From Spirochaetaceae bacterium (GTDB lineage Bacteria; Spirochaetota; Spirochaetia; Treponematales; Treponemataceae): 64,000 bases of DNA. The stretch lies in NCBI GenBank assembly GCA_017622135.1, contig JAGARR010000011.1, forward strand, positions 1 through 64,000, written 5' to 3'. Position numbers and translations under genes: made by a program. Below, in pieces: positions 15,165 to 24,545 of this stretch (positions within the stretch are counted from its first letter, which is position 1; each line of letters opens with the position of its first letter). The notes beneath the pieces were generated by a model that was given only the letters and a program-made list of their open reading frames with translations, searched no databases and was not told where the DNA came from.

Positions 15165-16463
15165 CTAGGGAAAGGTCACTGGAAGCCAGTTGGCCTCCAC
15201 TGACATAGAGGCCGCCACCTGTCCTATGGCCACCTGATCCGTGGTCTCTCCCACCATGTAGGTGCGATCTCCCACCTTCATCTTGGCTCCTGTGGCCTCC
15301 ACCTCCACCCCCAGCATGGCGTGCTGGTATGCAGGGGACAAGAACATCACCGTCTGGTAGTTCATGTGGTGCAGCAAAATTGCCAGCAGGATGGAGCGGC
15401 TGTCGCAGTCGGAGCCAAGGGCGCCTGCCAGCACTGCCGTGGGGGCAGACAGATCGCTGTCCTGAAAATTCCTTTCGTAGGGGAAGGTCTGCACCCAGTC
15501 CATCACTGTCTGGGCCAGTGCCAGCCGGGGATTCTCCGAGGTGCGGACAGAGTCCAGGTCGTAGATGCTGGCGTAGATGTCAAAGGCCGGTCGCCTTAAC
15601 TGCTGGTAGGCGCTGCGATACACCATGCGGTAGTACCGCTGCCAGGCGGGAATCAGGAGATCCGTCTCGGCATAGAGCACCAGGATGTCGAATTCCCGCC
15701 GGATGACAAACTGCTGGGACGCAATGTCATCCCCACCGATTTCCGTCTGGACGGTGCGTCCGGCAATGTCCAACTGCACCGGCTGGCTTTCGATGGAGGG
15801 GAAGGCGTATGCGGTGATAGGGCCTGTGCCGAACTGGCTGCCTCGGTCGATGCTCAGGGAGTCGATGACGGAAATCACCAGCTGTTCCAGCAGATGGGCG
15901 GGATTGTTCCCCCGGCCGTCGCTGGTGGGAGCATAGGACAGCATGGTGAACCAACCCTTCTGCTCCGGCAGCTCCACCGCCACGCCCCAGCCGCCGTATT
16001 CATGGTTCCCGTAGGGATTCATCCGGTAGCTGGCCAGGCTGCAGTCGCTCTGTCGCCATTCAACCTGTGAAATGTCCTGCTCCCTGGCGGAAAGCCTGGC
16101 GAGGGTGTCCTCCATGGCAGCCTGGGCCGACTGGTACCGCCTCGGCTCGTATATCCTGATGATGATTTCCGCCGGACAGAACTGGTGCTTGAACTGGTAG
16201 CTGCGTCCATCGGCGGCCGCCTGGGTGGCCACAAATCCCTCCGGCAGATCCAGGGAAAAGCCGAAGGTAGCAGACCCCATCTGCTCCGCCACCACTGGAA
16301 GGGTCAGCAGCCAGGTGAGGATCGCCGCCACCAGGAGTCGTCCTGCCCACCTCATGGCAGAGGGAAAGGCGAGGGCTCCCCTTCCCAAGACTTTTGTTCC
16401 TGTGACCATTGTTGGAACGGCTGATACAGCTGATGTATATGAAGAAACGGCATTATTCATCAT
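15165..16463 (-). CDS. Exported protein with C-terminal transglutaminase-like domain
   Basis: 432 residues from ATG 16463 (GGGAGGA upstream). A hydrophobic segment near residues 45-62 (LLVAAILTWLLTLPVVAE) is a signal or anchor after a long cytoplasmic head. The C-terminal ~150 residues contain LGSDCDSRSILLAILLHHM and YQHAMLGVEV, the Cys and His of a papain-like/transglutaminase core, with a later Asp or Glu not clear. Such domains act as proteases or cross-linkers at the surface. The N-terminal exported region is unassigned. It may form a unit with the gene at 14616. Confidence 0.7.
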   Translation of the reverse strand: MMNNAVSSYTSAVSAVPTMVTGTKVLGRGALAFPSAMRWAGRLLVAAILTWLLTLPVVAEQMGSATFGFSLDLPEGFVATQAAADGRSYQFKHQFCPAEIIIRIYEPRRYQSAQAAMEDTLARLSAREQDISQVEWRQSDCSLASYRMNPYGNHEYGGWGVAVELPEQKGWFTMLSYAPTSDGRGNNPAHLLEQLVISVIDSLSIDRGSQFGTGPITAYAFPSIESQPVQLDIAGRTVQTEIGGDDIASQQFVIRREFDILVLYAETDLLIPAWQRYYRMVYRSAYQQLRRPAFDIYASIYDLDSVRTSENPRLALAQTVMDWVQTFPYERNFQDSDLSAPTAVLAGALGSDCDSRSILLAILLHHMNYQTVMFLSPAYQHAMLGVEVEATGAKMKVGDRTYMVGETTDQVAIGQVAASMSVEANWLPVTFP

Positions 16464-16717
16464 TATAGTCCTCCCATCGCCTCGGCACTCATTGCTCGAG
16501 CACTCATTGCCCGGAAACAATGGCCTTGAAATCTACTATACTAGAACAATCCAATCAGGAGAAGGGATACAGATGTGTTTTCCTGTTCTTGCTGGAGCGG
16601 CCGCTGACTGGTGGAGCTGCATTCCCTCCAAGCCATTCCCTCCAGTAAGCTTTTCCGCTATACTGTGACTCGACAGAAAGCCCCCGTTGCAACGGCTTGG
16701 TTCGAAGGAGTCCCACT

Positions 16718-17464
16718 ATGAAAGAAATTCCCATCATCTATGAGAACGATGAAATCCTCGTCATCAACAAGCCGGCGGGACTGGCAGTGCAGGGGGGGCA
16801 TGGGATCAAAAACCCCATGGACCAGCTGTTGGCCCAGCAGCTGGGAGCAAAGGTCTATCCCGTCCACCGGCTGGACAAGGAGACCTCCGGCCTGCTGGTG
16901 GTGGCACGGACTGCCTCCGCCGCAGGGTTGTGGACAAGGCTCATCGCCTCCGGTCAGGTGAAGAAGGAGTACCAGGCCCTGTGCTTCGGACTGGTGCAGG
17001 GGCTGAAGGCTGAGTCCGCCTTGGGAAAGACTGGCCGCCTCACCCAGCAGGTGCGGGTGGCAGGAGAAGGGAAGTCGGCGGAAACCTTCTATCGGGTGGC
17101 AGGAGTTTTTCCTGCGGAATCTTGCCTCCAGTGGGAATCGGAGCTCCCACGGGAAGAAGGAAAGCAAACGGCGCTCCCGCCAAAAGCACCCATCTCGCTG
17201 CTGGAGCTGACCCTGGGAACCGGCCGAACCCACCAGATTCGCATCCACCTGTCCCAGGCTGGCTGCCCCATCCTGGCAGACGACAAACACGGCAACTTCA
17301 AGGTGAACAAGCTGATCCGCAAGACCCTGGGCATCAAGACCCTGCAGCTGGCAGCCACCCGCCTCACCCTTCCGCTGGAGGGCCGCCCCGCCACCTTCCA
17401 GGTTCCCCTGCCTCCCCACATGGCATCAGCCCTGGAAGCCCTGTCACAAGGTCGCGTGGAATAG
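16718..17464 (+). CDS. RluA-family 23S rRNA pseudouridine synthase
   Basis: 248 residues. Converts specific uridines in RNA to pseudouridine. The RluA catalytic motif HRLDKETSGLLVVART carries the nucleophilic Asp (about D48); GTGRTHQIRIHLSQAGCPI near the C-terminus is the second family signature. No S4 domain is seen at the N-terminus, so it is a short RluA/RluC-like member. A central insert of about 30 residues (after VAGVFPAES) is charged and variable. ATG 16718 has AAGGAG upstream. Confidence 0.9.
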   Translation: MKEIPIIYENDEILVINKPAGLAVQGGHGIKNPMDQLLAQQLGAKVYPVHRLDKETSGLLVVARTASAAGLWTRLIASGQVKKEYQALCFGLVQGLKAESALGKTGRLTQQVRVAGEGKSAETFYRVAGVFPAESCLQWESELPREEGKQTALPPKAPISLLELTLGTGRTHQIRIHLSQAGCPILADDKHGNFKVNKLIRKTLGIKTLQLAATRLTLPLEGRPATFQVPLPPHMASALEALSQGRVE

Positions 17465-17483
17465 ACCCGTTCCGCATTTTTTT

Positions 17484-18767
17484 TCAACTATGGCTGGAAA
17501 AATACTGGGACACCTGGGACAGAGCCTTCCTGTTGGCGGCCGGGTTTTTTTCCAACATGGAGACAAAGTCCTCCGCCTCCAGCCGAATCACCTGCACCTC
17601 CGTCTCCGCCATGGCTGTTTCCTCCCGGTTTCGCCCCAGGATGCAGGGCAGCTCCCCGAAGAAGTCCCCCGGATGGCATTGCTGGATGTGGCTCTTTTCG
17701 GTAATCCGCACCGTTCCCTGGGCCAGAAAGTACACCCACTCCCCCTGGTCTCCCTCCCCATATATCACGGTGCCCGGCTGGTAGCTGGTGGCAGCCTTCA
17801 TCCTGATGATGAAGTAGTCCGGGTCGATGAACAGCAGCCGTCGGGCCACCAAGTGCCACTGCTGGGCATCACGTGGGGGCAGCAGGTAGAGCTCCGCCAG
17901 CAGCAGCTGGTCAAAGAACTGGTGCACAAAGAGGGCCTGGGCAAAGAACAGGAGGAGGATGAAGAACACAAAGACCTTCAGCAGCAGCAGGATGACGCCG
18001 CTCATGACCCCGTAGATCATGTTGTAGGTGGTGGTGTTCATGAACAAGTTCGAGAGGAGGCTGAAGCCGAAGAAGGTGAGAGTGCAGGCCGCCGCCGCCA
18101 GAATGCAGTGCTTCCACCGTGGCCGTGTTCCCGCCGCTGTCCTGAAGGCCAGGGTCACGAAGAGAAACATCAGGGTGGCCGGCAGGAAGCGGGTGAGCCT
18201 GTCACCCAGCCGCACCACCACCGGGGGAATCAACCGCTGCAGGAAGCTGGTTTCCAGCAGGGTCCTGCCAGAGGTGAACACAAAGATGGTCAGGGCGATT
18301 ACCACCACCAGAATCACCTCTCCCGCCACCACAATCAGCTGTGACATCAGTGGTCGCCGTATGGCCTCCCCATGGAAGATGCAGTGGAAGCCCTTCATGG
18401 TGGAGTTGAACAGCCGCCGTGCCATCCAGAAGATGAAGAAGCCGATGACGATGTTGAAGATGATGCCGCCCTTGAATTCCAGTACCGACTGCACTAGCTG
18501 GGAAGCATCAAAGGTTTGGGAGAGACTTGAATCGAATCCGTAGAGTTCGGACAGCACACTGGGGCTTGCCTTCAGCACCCGGATTAGAATCACGGCGCTC
18601 ATAATCACCACCGGCAGCAGGGAGAACAGGAAGCTGAATGCACAGGCGGAGGCATAGGTCAGCAGATCGTTCTGGATAAAGAAGTTTGCGGTGAGAAAGA
18701 TTTCCTGGATGAAGGTTCTCAGCGTGTAATGTTTTGTTTTCTGGGGGGTGGAATCCCTGTCTGCCAT
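17484..18767 (-). CDS. YihY/BrkB membrane protein fused to a cyclic-nucleotide-binding domain
   Basis: 427 residues from ATG 18767. The N-terminal ~290 residues have six hydrophobic helices and the YihY pattern (TYASACAFSFLFSLLPVVIM and later the RLFNSTMKGF helix). The C-terminal ~110 residues form a Crp-type cNMP domain: PGTVIYGEGDQGEWVYFLAQGTVRI, then HPGDFFGELPCILG with the phosphate-binding-cassette-like FFGELP. YihY proteins were once called RNase BN and are now seen as uncharacterised transporters. The fusion suggests gating by a nucleotide. The minus-strand TATAGT (18774-18779) ends 6 nt before the ATG, a leaderless layout. Confidence 0.85.
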   Translation of the reverse strand: MADRDSTPQKTKHYTLRTFIQEIFLTANFFIQNDLLTYASACAFSFLFSLLPVVIMSAVILIRVLKASPSVLSELYGFDSSLSQTFDASQLVQSVLEFKGGIIFNIVIGFFIFWMARRLFNSTMKGFHCIFHGEAIRRPLMSQLIVVAGEVILVVVIALTIFVFTSGRTLLETSFLQRLIPPVVVRLGDRLTRFLPATLMFLFVTLAFRTAAGTRPRWKHCILAAAACTLTFFGFSLLSNLFMNTTTYNMIYGVMSGVILLLLKVFVFFILLLFFAQALFVHQFFDQLLLAELYLLPPRDAQQWHLVARRLLFIDPDYFIIRMKAATSYQPGTVIYGEGDQGEWVYFLAQGTVRITEKSHIQQCHPGDFFGELPCILGRNREETAMAETEVQVIRLEAEDFVSMLEKNPAANRKALSQVSQYFSSHS

Positions 18768-18982
18768 AATCAAACTATACTCGAAAATCCGGCGGGAGGC
18801 TAGGACTTGGAGACCTGCCGCTGGTTTTGCCTCCTGTTGTTTCCCGTGCCATGACAGTCAATTAACCAGTATCTGTCAAATAAACAATTATATTGATATA
18901 TTAAGTTAATATTTCTGCAATGTCCAGCTGTAGGCAAACTCTATATTACAATAATCTTCCTGGAGTTTGCTAAGGAGGTCTT

Positions 18983-19156
18983 ATGAAGAAATCAACGATG
19001 GTTGCGCTGGGCTGCGGAGTCATCGGGGCTGAATGGTTGGCCAGAGCACTTGGAGTGTTCGCCGCTTTCTGCTATAATTCGTGTCACGGTAATTTTAGGA
19101 GGAAGTATGAAGCATATAGAGGTGGTGGCCGCCATCTTCTCCAAGATGAGTTTTGA
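18983..19156 (+). CDS. Short ORF with perfect Shine-Dalgarno, possibly a decayed gene
   Basis: ATG 18983 follows TAAGGAGGT with ideal spacing and reads 57 codons to TGA 19154-19156. The first 35 residues are hydrophobic and glycine-rich (ALGCGVIGAEWLARALGV), like the start of small membrane proteins; the rest overlaps the promoter and start of the Nudix gene in another frame. Either a small peptide gene or the surviving 5' end of a gene broken before the Nudix promoter. Confidence 0.35.
   Translation: MKKSTMVALGCGVIGAEWLARALGVFAAFCYNSCHGNFRRKYEAYRGGGRHLLQDEF
19050..19078 (+). promoter_or_regulatory. Promoter of the Nudix gene
   Basis: TTGGAG (19050-19055), 17 bp, TATAAT (19073-19078), 29 bp before ATG 19107. 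Confidence 0.65.
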
Positions 19157-19565
19157 GCGGGGCTATGAGGTTTTTTGCGTTCAGCGTCCTGGGCCCAAGC
19201 CCGGTGCGGAGCCCAGTGAGGTTGACTTCAAGTGGGAGTTCCCCGGCGGCAAGGTGGAGGAGGGGGAGAGTCACGAGGATGCCCTGAGACGGGAGATTTG
19301 GGAGGAGCTTCAGACCACCATATCCGTGGACGACTTCCTGATGACTGTGGAGCACCAGTATAGGGACTTTTCCGTCACCCTCCATCTGTACTACTGCACG
19401 CCCAACAGCCCCTTCGAGGTGCAGGAGCATATCGACTCCTGCTGGCGCTCGGTGGAGTCCCTGGGTGAACTGGACTGGGCACCAGCCGACTATCCGGTGA
19501 TAGAACGGCTGCAGGAGCTGGAGGTGAAGGACCGGACAGACCGATTCTTCTCCCTGGTTTGCTAG
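19107..19565 (+). CDS. Nudix hydrolase, MutT-type
   Basis: 152 residues from ATG 19107, with TAGGAGGA upstream. The Nudix box is complete (about residues 38-60): GGKVEEGESHEDALRREIWEE, with REIWEE supplying metal ligands. The order and length match (8-oxo-)dGTP diphosphatases that clean the nucleotide pool. The C-terminal LGELDWAPADYPVIERL also fits MutT-like proteins. Monocistronic, with its own promoter. Substrate is inferred from the subgroup. Confidence 0.88.
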   Translation: MKHIEVVAAIFSKMSFERGYEVFCVQRPGPKPGAEPSEVDFKWEFPGGKVEEGESHEDALRREIWEELQTTISVDDFLMTVEHQYRDFSVTLHLYYCTPNSPFEVQEHIDSCWRSVESLGELDWAPADYPVIERLQELEVKDRTDRFFSLVC

Positions 19566-19689
19566 ACAGGACTTCCTGTAGCACCGCTTCAGCCTAGTGT
19601 CCTGTGGGCTTCCATTGGTTACCGGGCAACAATCTCTGCAGTTTCATTATTTTTTCATCCCTTCTGTAACTCTCCTGAGTTCTTTGGGT

Positions 19690-19718
19690 TTGCACTTTTA
19701 AAGGCTTTCTTCTATACT
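19690..19718 (+). promoter_or_regulatory. Promoter of the LolA-like gene
   Basis: TTGCAC (19690-19695), 17 bp, TATACT (19713-19718); GGAGAG follows before ATG 19741. Confidence 0.65.
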
Positions 19719-19740
19719 TTGCAGGAGAGTTACCATTCTT

Positions 19741-20514
19741 ATGAAAAAGCTACTGTTTCTTGCTGTTTGTTTTGTTTTGTCTCTTCCTATTTGTGCGTCA
19801 AATCCTGAGCTGAAGGCTCTCATGCGCCGTGCCCAGCCCTTCGACCGGGGTGCACCTCTCCAAACCTCGGTGGATGCTATCATCACCACAAAAAAGGGGA
19901 AGGAAACCCTGATGAAATACACTATGTACACCCTCCGCCAGGATGGTAAGATTCAGGTGATGATTGCCTTCTCCGCCCCCAACTCCTTTGACGGGACGCG
20001 CATCCTTACAGTGGTGCCGGAGGAGGGTGGCGTTCCCGGTGTCACCATCAAGTTCAAGTCCTTCTTTGCCACCATGCGGATTCCCTTTGTGAACTCCGAC
20101 ATGTCCTTCTTTGGAATGGACTTTACCTCCGGGGACATGAACCCCCGCAACTCATCCTTCGACACCTACACCCTGCTGGAGGAGACCACGCTGGCAGACG
20201 GCAGTCCCTGTTATGTGGTGGAAGCCCTTCCGGTGGAGGATGGCCAGTATCACCGCATGGTGCATTATGTGGATCTAGCCAAGGAGATGATTGTCAAGTC
20301 TGAGATGTACGACAGCAAGGGAAGGAAGGTGAAGGTGATGGAGGTTTTGGAATGCGCTCCGGTGCAGGAAATTTGGTCGGTGCAACGGATCAGAATGACC
20401 GACCTGAAGTCTGGCTCCAACACCCTGCTGACTTACAGCAACCTGATATATCATGGGGATTACTCATCCTATGTGAACACCTCCTTCCTCAAGACTGGGA
20501 ATCCGACAGGCTAA
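19741..20514 (+). CDS. LolA-like outer-membrane lipoprotein-sorting protein
   Basis: 257 residues with a signal peptide (MKKLLFLAVCFVLSLPICA). The mature domain matches the LolA-like family, PF17131 type, common in spirochaetes: repeated beta strands, the central IPFVNSDMSFFGMDFTSGDM segment and DSKGRKVKVMEV. Members resemble LolA, which carries lipids or lipoproteins across the periplasm. A T. pallidum homologue (Tp0789) is known as a lipid-binding outer-membrane-associated protein. The gene stands alone with its own promoter. Confidence 0.82.
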   Translation: MKKLLFLAVCFVLSLPICASNPELKALMRRAQPFDRGAPLQTSVDAIITTKKGKETLMKYTMYTLRQDGKIQVMIAFSAPNSFDGTRILTVVPEEGGVPGVTIKFKSFFATMRIPFVNSDMSFFGMDFTSGDMNPRNSSFDTYTLLEETTLADGSPCYVVEALPVEDGQYHRMVHYVDLAKEMIVKSEMYDSKGRKVKVMEVLECAPVQEIWSVQRIRMTDLKSGSNTLLTYSNLIYHGDYSSYVNTSFLKTGNPTG

Positions 20515-20580
20515 GGTTCTCGTTCCGCAGATGTACTATATCAGGTCCATCTGCTCGTCTGGTGGTTCCCATTTCCTCAC

Positions 20581-20609
20581 TTTACCTAGCCATTCTTTTA
20601 CGTTATAAT
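20581..20609 (+). promoter_or_regulatory. Promoter of ndk, leaderless layout
   Basis: TTTACC (20581-20586), 17 bp, TATAAT (20604-20609). ATG 20618 is 8 nt further; no ribosome site. Confidence 0.6.
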
Positions 20610-20617
20610 CTTTATCC

Positions 20618-21061
20618 ATGGAAATTTGCTTTGTAATGTTGAAGCCCGGCGTGGTGAATCGCCGGATTGTAGGAGAGATTATCTCCCGTCTTGAACGGAA
20701 GGGACTGCAGCTGGTGGGAATGAAGATGCTGCAGGTTTCCGATGCCACTGCCGCCAGCCATTATGCCGAGCATGTGGGAAAGTCCTTCTATCAGGAGTTG
20801 GTGGACTACATCACTAGTGGCCCCGTAGTTGCCATGGCCTGGCAGGGTGATGACTGTGTTTCTCTCGTCCGCAAACTGGTGGGTTCTACAAAACCCTCTG
20901 ATGCCCAGCCAGGAACCATCCGTGGCGACTACTGCATTCACACAAATCACAATGTTATCCATGCCTCTGACTCTCCCGAAAGCGGGAGGCGGGAGGTTTC
21001 CCTCTATTTTAAAGACGAAGAGCTGTGCCTGTGGAAGGATGAGCTTGCAGGCTGGATGTAA
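20618..21061 (+). CDS. ndk: Nucleoside-diphosphate kinase
   Basis: 147 residues, normal length. Passes phosphate from NTPs to NDPs through a phospho-histidine; the active His is in NVIHASDSPES near residue 115. The start MEICFVMLKPG and the IRGDYCIHTN segment are family hallmarks. No SD sequence; the -10 box ends 8 nt before the ATG. gpsA follows 11 bp downstream and is likely co-transcribed. Confidence 0.95.
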   Translation: MEICFVMLKPGVVNRRIVGEIISRLERKGLQLVGMKMLQVSDATAASHYAEHVGKSFYQELVDYITSGPVVAMAWQGDDCVSLVRKLVGSTKPSDAQPGTIRGDYCIHTNHNVIHASDSPESGRREVSLYFKDEELCLWKDELAGWM

Positions 21062-21072
21062 AGGAGTCTGTC

Positions 21073-22140
21073 ATGAACGCTAAGTCAGTAGGTGTTATTG
21101 GTGCTGGTGCTTGGGGAACAGCCGTTGCCCAGGCCTTGGCTCGTGGGGGCAACACGGTGGAGATTTGGGCCCGTGAGCAAGATGTGGTGGACTCCATCAA
21201 CCTGCATCATGAGAACAGCCGCTACCTGCCGAAATTCCAGCTGTCGGAGAACCTGACTGCCTCCACCGACATTATGCAGGTGGCTTCAGACAAGGAATTC
21301 CTGATTCTGGCCAGTCCCTCCCTCTACCTTGCCCCCACTGTTGCCCAGCTTTTGGATGTGCCGTCCATCAGGGACGGCTCCACTTGTATCGGTGTGCTGA
21401 CCAAGGGCTTTGTTCCTTCAGATAAGGGACCACGCCTCATCCTTGAGACACTGGAGGAGGTGCTGCCACCGGTTTATGCTAAGAGCTTGGTCTATATCTC
21501 CGGCCCCAGTCATGCAGAGGAGGTTGCCATGGGCAAGCTCACTGGCCTTGTCGCCGCCAGTGAGAACCCGAAGAATTCCATCCGTTTCCGCGAATTGCTT
21601 CGGGTGCAGGGTCTCATGGTCTACTCCAGCCTGGACGTGGTGGGGGTGCAGATTTGTGCCGCCGCCAAGAACGTTATTGCGGTAATCTTCGGTGGCCTTG
21701 ATGCCGTGGCTGAGACCTCCGACTTGTTTGGAGACAACACTGAGTCCCTGCTGTTGGCAGCCGGTTTGAACGAAATCCAGACTCTTGGCTTTGCAATGGG
21801 GGCCACTCATGCAGAAACCTTTAGTTCCATCGCCGGCGTAGGCGACCTGGACGTTACCTGCCGCAGCAAGTACGGTCGCAACCGTCGCTTTGGCCACGAG
21901 CTTATCCAAAAGGATTTGCTGGCAAATTTTTCCAGCTTGGATGATTTGATTTCCCGTATCGGAGAGATTGGCTATCTGCCGGAAGGGGCAGTTGCCTGCA
22001 AGTACATCCACGAGATTTGCCAGGAGAAGGGAATCAAGCTGCCCATCTGTAACGGTCTCTACCGAATCCTGAACAAGGAGATTGCTCCCATAGATTTTAT
22101 GTACGAGCTTTTAGGGCAGCCCATTTTAGGAGTGAGTTAA
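21073..22140 (+). CDS. gpsA: Glycerol-3-phosphate dehydrogenase [NAD(P)+]
   Basis: 355 residues. Reduces dihydroxyacetone phosphate to sn-glycerol-3-phosphate for phospholipid synthesis. N-terminal Rossmann motif GVIGAGAWGTAVAQALARGG (residues 7-26), KGF loop in VLTKGFVPSD, active Lys in AAAKNVIAVIFG and the GVGDLDVTCRSKYGRNRRFG block are all present. Sits between ndk and argJ with short gaps (11 and 10 bp), suggesting one transcript ndk-gpsA-argJ and perhaps argB. Confidence 0.95.
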   Translation: MNAKSVGVIGAGAWGTAVAQALARGGNTVEIWAREQDVVDSINLHHENSRYLPKFQLSENLTASTDIMQVASDKEFLILASPSLYLAPTVAQLLDVPSIRDGSTCIGVLTKGFVPSDKGPRLILETLEEVLPPVYAKSLVYISGPSHAEEVAMGKLTGLVAASENPKNSIRFRELLRVQGLMVYSSLDVVGVQICAAAKNVIAVIFGGLDAVAETSDLFGDNTESLLLAAGLNEIQTLGFAMGATHAETFSSIAGVGDLDVTCRSKYGRNRRFGHELIQKDLLANFSSLDDLISRIGEIGYLPEGAVACKYIHEICQEKGIKLPICNGLYRILNKEIAPIDFMYELLGQPILGVS

Positions 22141-22150
22141 GGAGAAAAGG

Positions 22151-23368
22151 GTGAATTGTATCGACGGGGGAGTGGCCGCTCCCATAGGTTTTACAACAAA
22201 CGGCGTTCTTTCTGGTATTAAAGCAGGGCGTACAAGACCAGACACCGCATTGATTTTTTCTGAAAAGCCCTGCGCTGCCGCTGGTGTCTTTACAAAAAAT
22301 AAGGTTCAGGCTGAGTGCGTCAAGCTGTCCCGTCGCCACGTGGCGGGTGGCTCGGCTCAGGCGGTCATCGTCAACTCCGGCAATGCCAACGCCTGCACTG
22401 GTGAGCAGGGAGCCCAGGCAGCCCTGCGGATGGCCCAGTCTGCCGCCTCCCAGCTTCATCTACAGGAAGGCGATGTGCTGGTATGCTCCACTGGTGTCAT
22501 CGGCCAGCAGCTTCCGGTGGAAAAAATTGAGGCAAAGATGGCGGACTTGGTGGCAGGGCTTTCAAAGGAAGGGCATCAGCTGGCTCGTGAGGCCATCATG
22601 ACCACCGACACCCGCTACAAGGAGGCGGCCCTGGAAACCACCATCGGCGGAAGGACCGTCCGGCTGGGAACTATGGCCAAGGGCTCCGGCATGATTCACA
22701 TCAACATGGGAACCATGCTGGGCTTTATCACCACCGACTGCGCCATCTCCTCCGCCATGCTGGACAAGGCCCTGCGGGAGAGTGTGGAGGGAACCTACAA
22801 CTGCGTCTCTGTGGACGGGGACACCAGTACCAACGACACCCTGCTGATTCTCGCCAATGGCATGGCGGGCAACCAGGTGATTGACAGCGAGGGCCCCGAC
22901 TACGATGCCTTCCTGTCCGCCTTGAACCAGCTGAACACCATCATGGCAAAGCGCATTGCCGCCGACGGTGAGGGAGCCGAGCATCTGGTGGAGTGCCGGG
23001 TGGATGGCGCCGCCTCAGTGGAGGATGCCCGCATCCTTGCCAAGTCGGTCATTTCTTCCAATTTGGTAAAGGCGGCCTTCTTCGGAAAGGATGCCAACTG
23101 GGGCCGCATCCTCTGTGCCATGGGGTATTCCGGCGGAAGCTTCACGCCAGAGAAGGCTTCAGTGTCCTTTGCGAGTGTCGCCGGACGGATTCAAGTGTTC
23201 AAGGAGGGTGTTCCCCTGGACTTTGACGAGGAGCTGGCCCGGAGGATTCTTTCTGAGGATGAAACCTGTATCGAGGTGGAGTTGCAGGATGGCAACTGTT
23301 TTGGTACTGCCTGGGGCTGCGACCTCACCTATGAGTACGTAAAGATAAACGGAGACTACCGCACCTGA
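22151..23368 (+). CDS. argJ: Glutamate N-acetyltransferase / amino-acid acetyltransferase
   Basis: 405 residues. ArgJ recycles the acetyl group from N-acetylornithine to glutamate, and may also use acetyl-CoA. The self-cleavage site, usually NMATML, reads HINMGTMLGF here; the nucleophilic Thr is kept and Ala is replaced by Gly. KGSGMI before it and GKDANWGRILCAMGYSG near the C-terminus are family signatures. Start GTG 22151 follows GGAGAAAAGG. With argB and argD it provides the ornithine branch; argC is not in the window. Confidence 0.95.
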   Translation: MNCIDGGVAAPIGFTTNGVLSGIKAGRTRPDTALIFSEKPCAAAGVFTKNKVQAECVKLSRRHVAGGSAQAVIVNSGNANACTGEQGAQAALRMAQSAASQLHLQEGDVLVCSTGVIGQQLPVEKIEAKMADLVAGLSKEGHQLAREAIMTTDTRYKEAALETTIGGRTVRLGTMAKGSGMIHINMGTMLGFITTDCAISSAMLDKALRESVEGTYNCVSVDGDTSTNDTLLILANGMAGNQVIDSEGPDYDAFLSALNQLNTIMAKRIAADGEGAEHLVECRVDGAASVEDARILAKSVISSNLVKAAFFGKDANWGRILCAMGYSGGSFTPEKASVSFASVAGRIQVFKEGVPLDFDEELARRILSEDETCIEVELQDGNCFGTAWGCDLTYEYVKINGDYRT

Positions 23369-23436
23369 GATGGGTAGCCAAAAGAACTGATTGCCCTGCA
23401 GCTAATTGCGGGGCTTTTTCATAGAAGGATAGTGAA

Positions 23437-24303
23437 ATGGATATTTGTAACGAAGATTGGGCTGACGTACTGGTTCAGGCCTTGCCCTATTTCAAGCAGT
23501 TTGTGGGAAAGACCGTGGTGGTAAAGTACGGCGGAAATGCCATGCTCAACGAGGAGCTGAAGGCCGCCGTCATGCAGGACATTGTGCTTTTGAACACCAT
23601 CGGAGTTCACGTGGTGCTGGTTCACGGTGGCGGGCCGGAAATCAATGCCATGCTGGAACGGGTGGGCAAGGAGTCCCGCTTTGTCAACGGTCTGCGCTAC
23701 ACCGATGGAGAGACCATGGAGGTGGTGCAGATGGTGCTCACCGGCAAGCTGAACAAGGACATCGTGGGTCTGCTGCTGCAGAGTGGTGGGCGTGCCGTGG
23801 GCTTGAGCGGCGTGGATTCCGGCCTCCTTCGAGCAAGGAAGATTGATTCTAATGGAGAAGATTTGGGCTTTGTGGGCGATGTTACCGAGGTGCATCCCGA
23901 AATCCTCCAGTCCCTGTTGGAGCAGGGCTTTATCCCGGTGGTGTCCACCGTAGCCTTGGGTGAGCAGGGCGACATGAACCGCTACAACATCAATGCCGAC
24001 ACCGCCGCCGCAAAGATTGCCGTGGCATTGAAGGCAGAGAAATTCGTCCAGCTCACCAATGTTCCTGGTGTCCTCCGTGACGTAAAGGACCCAACCAGCC
24101 TCATCAAGCGCATCGCCCGGGATGCCATCCCCTCCATGATTGCCACCGGCGTCATCTCCTCCGGCATGATTCCCAAGATTGAGTGCTGCTTCGAGGCATT
24201 GAAGGGCGGAGTCCCCCGCACCCACATCATCGACGGCCGGGTCCCCCATTCCCTCCTGATAGAAATGTTCAGCGATAGAGGAGTTGGAACGATGATTCTG
24301 TAG
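23437..24303 (+). CDS. argB: Acetylglutamate kinase
   Basis: 288 residues. Phosphorylates N-acetylglutamate in the second step of ornithine synthesis. The amino-acid-kinase features are present: VVKYGGNAM near residue 29, [14 protein letters not shown] (about 66-79), [20 protein letters not shown] and the final GVGTMIL. The gap from argJ (68 bp) contains a small GC hairpin, CCCTGCAGCTAATTGCGGGG, which could attenuate readthrough. The normal partner argD lies 3.2 kb downstream, separated by an AT-rich island. Confidence 0.95.
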   Translation: MDICNEDWADVLVQALPYFKQFVGKTVVVKYGGNAMLNEELKAAVMQDIVLLNTIGVHVVLVHGGGPEINAMLERVGKESRFVNGLRYTDGETMEVVQMVLTGKLNKDIVGLLLQSGGRAVGLSGVDSGLLRARKIDSNGEDLGFVGDVTEVHPEILQSLLEQGFIPVVSTVALGEQGDMNRYNINADTAAAKIAVALKAEKFVQLTNVPGVLRDVKDPTSLIKRIARDAIPSMIATGVISSGMIPKIECCFEALKGGVPRTHIIDGRVPHSLLIEMFSDRGVGTMIL

Positions 24304-24398
24304 CCGAGGTCGCCATGACCGAGGCGTAGGTACCACACGAAAATAAATTTTGATTTGTGCGGAGGGTATAACCCTGACCCGACTGCGATACCTTATGA

Positions 24399-24443
24399 GA
24401 ACGAACGATACCCGAACGCTCTGCGTTGGGGTATCGTTCGTTC
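24399..24443. repeat. Long perfect hairpin after argB
   Basis: GAACGAACGATACCC (24399-24413) pairs perfectly with 24429-24443; after one G:G mismatch a further AACGC/GCGTT stem closes on a 3-nt loop, about 20 bp in all. Followed by ATTTATAAAATTATT. It marks the left edge of the AT-rich island; terminator or recombination site. Confidence 0.6.
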
Positions 24444-24545
24444 ATTTATAAAATTATTACACAAGTCTACAAGTTTTGAAAGGATGTTTCCTCGCATTTT
24501 GTGTACGGAAAATGAGAGAAGCGAGGGGAAATGGAATGGATTTTA

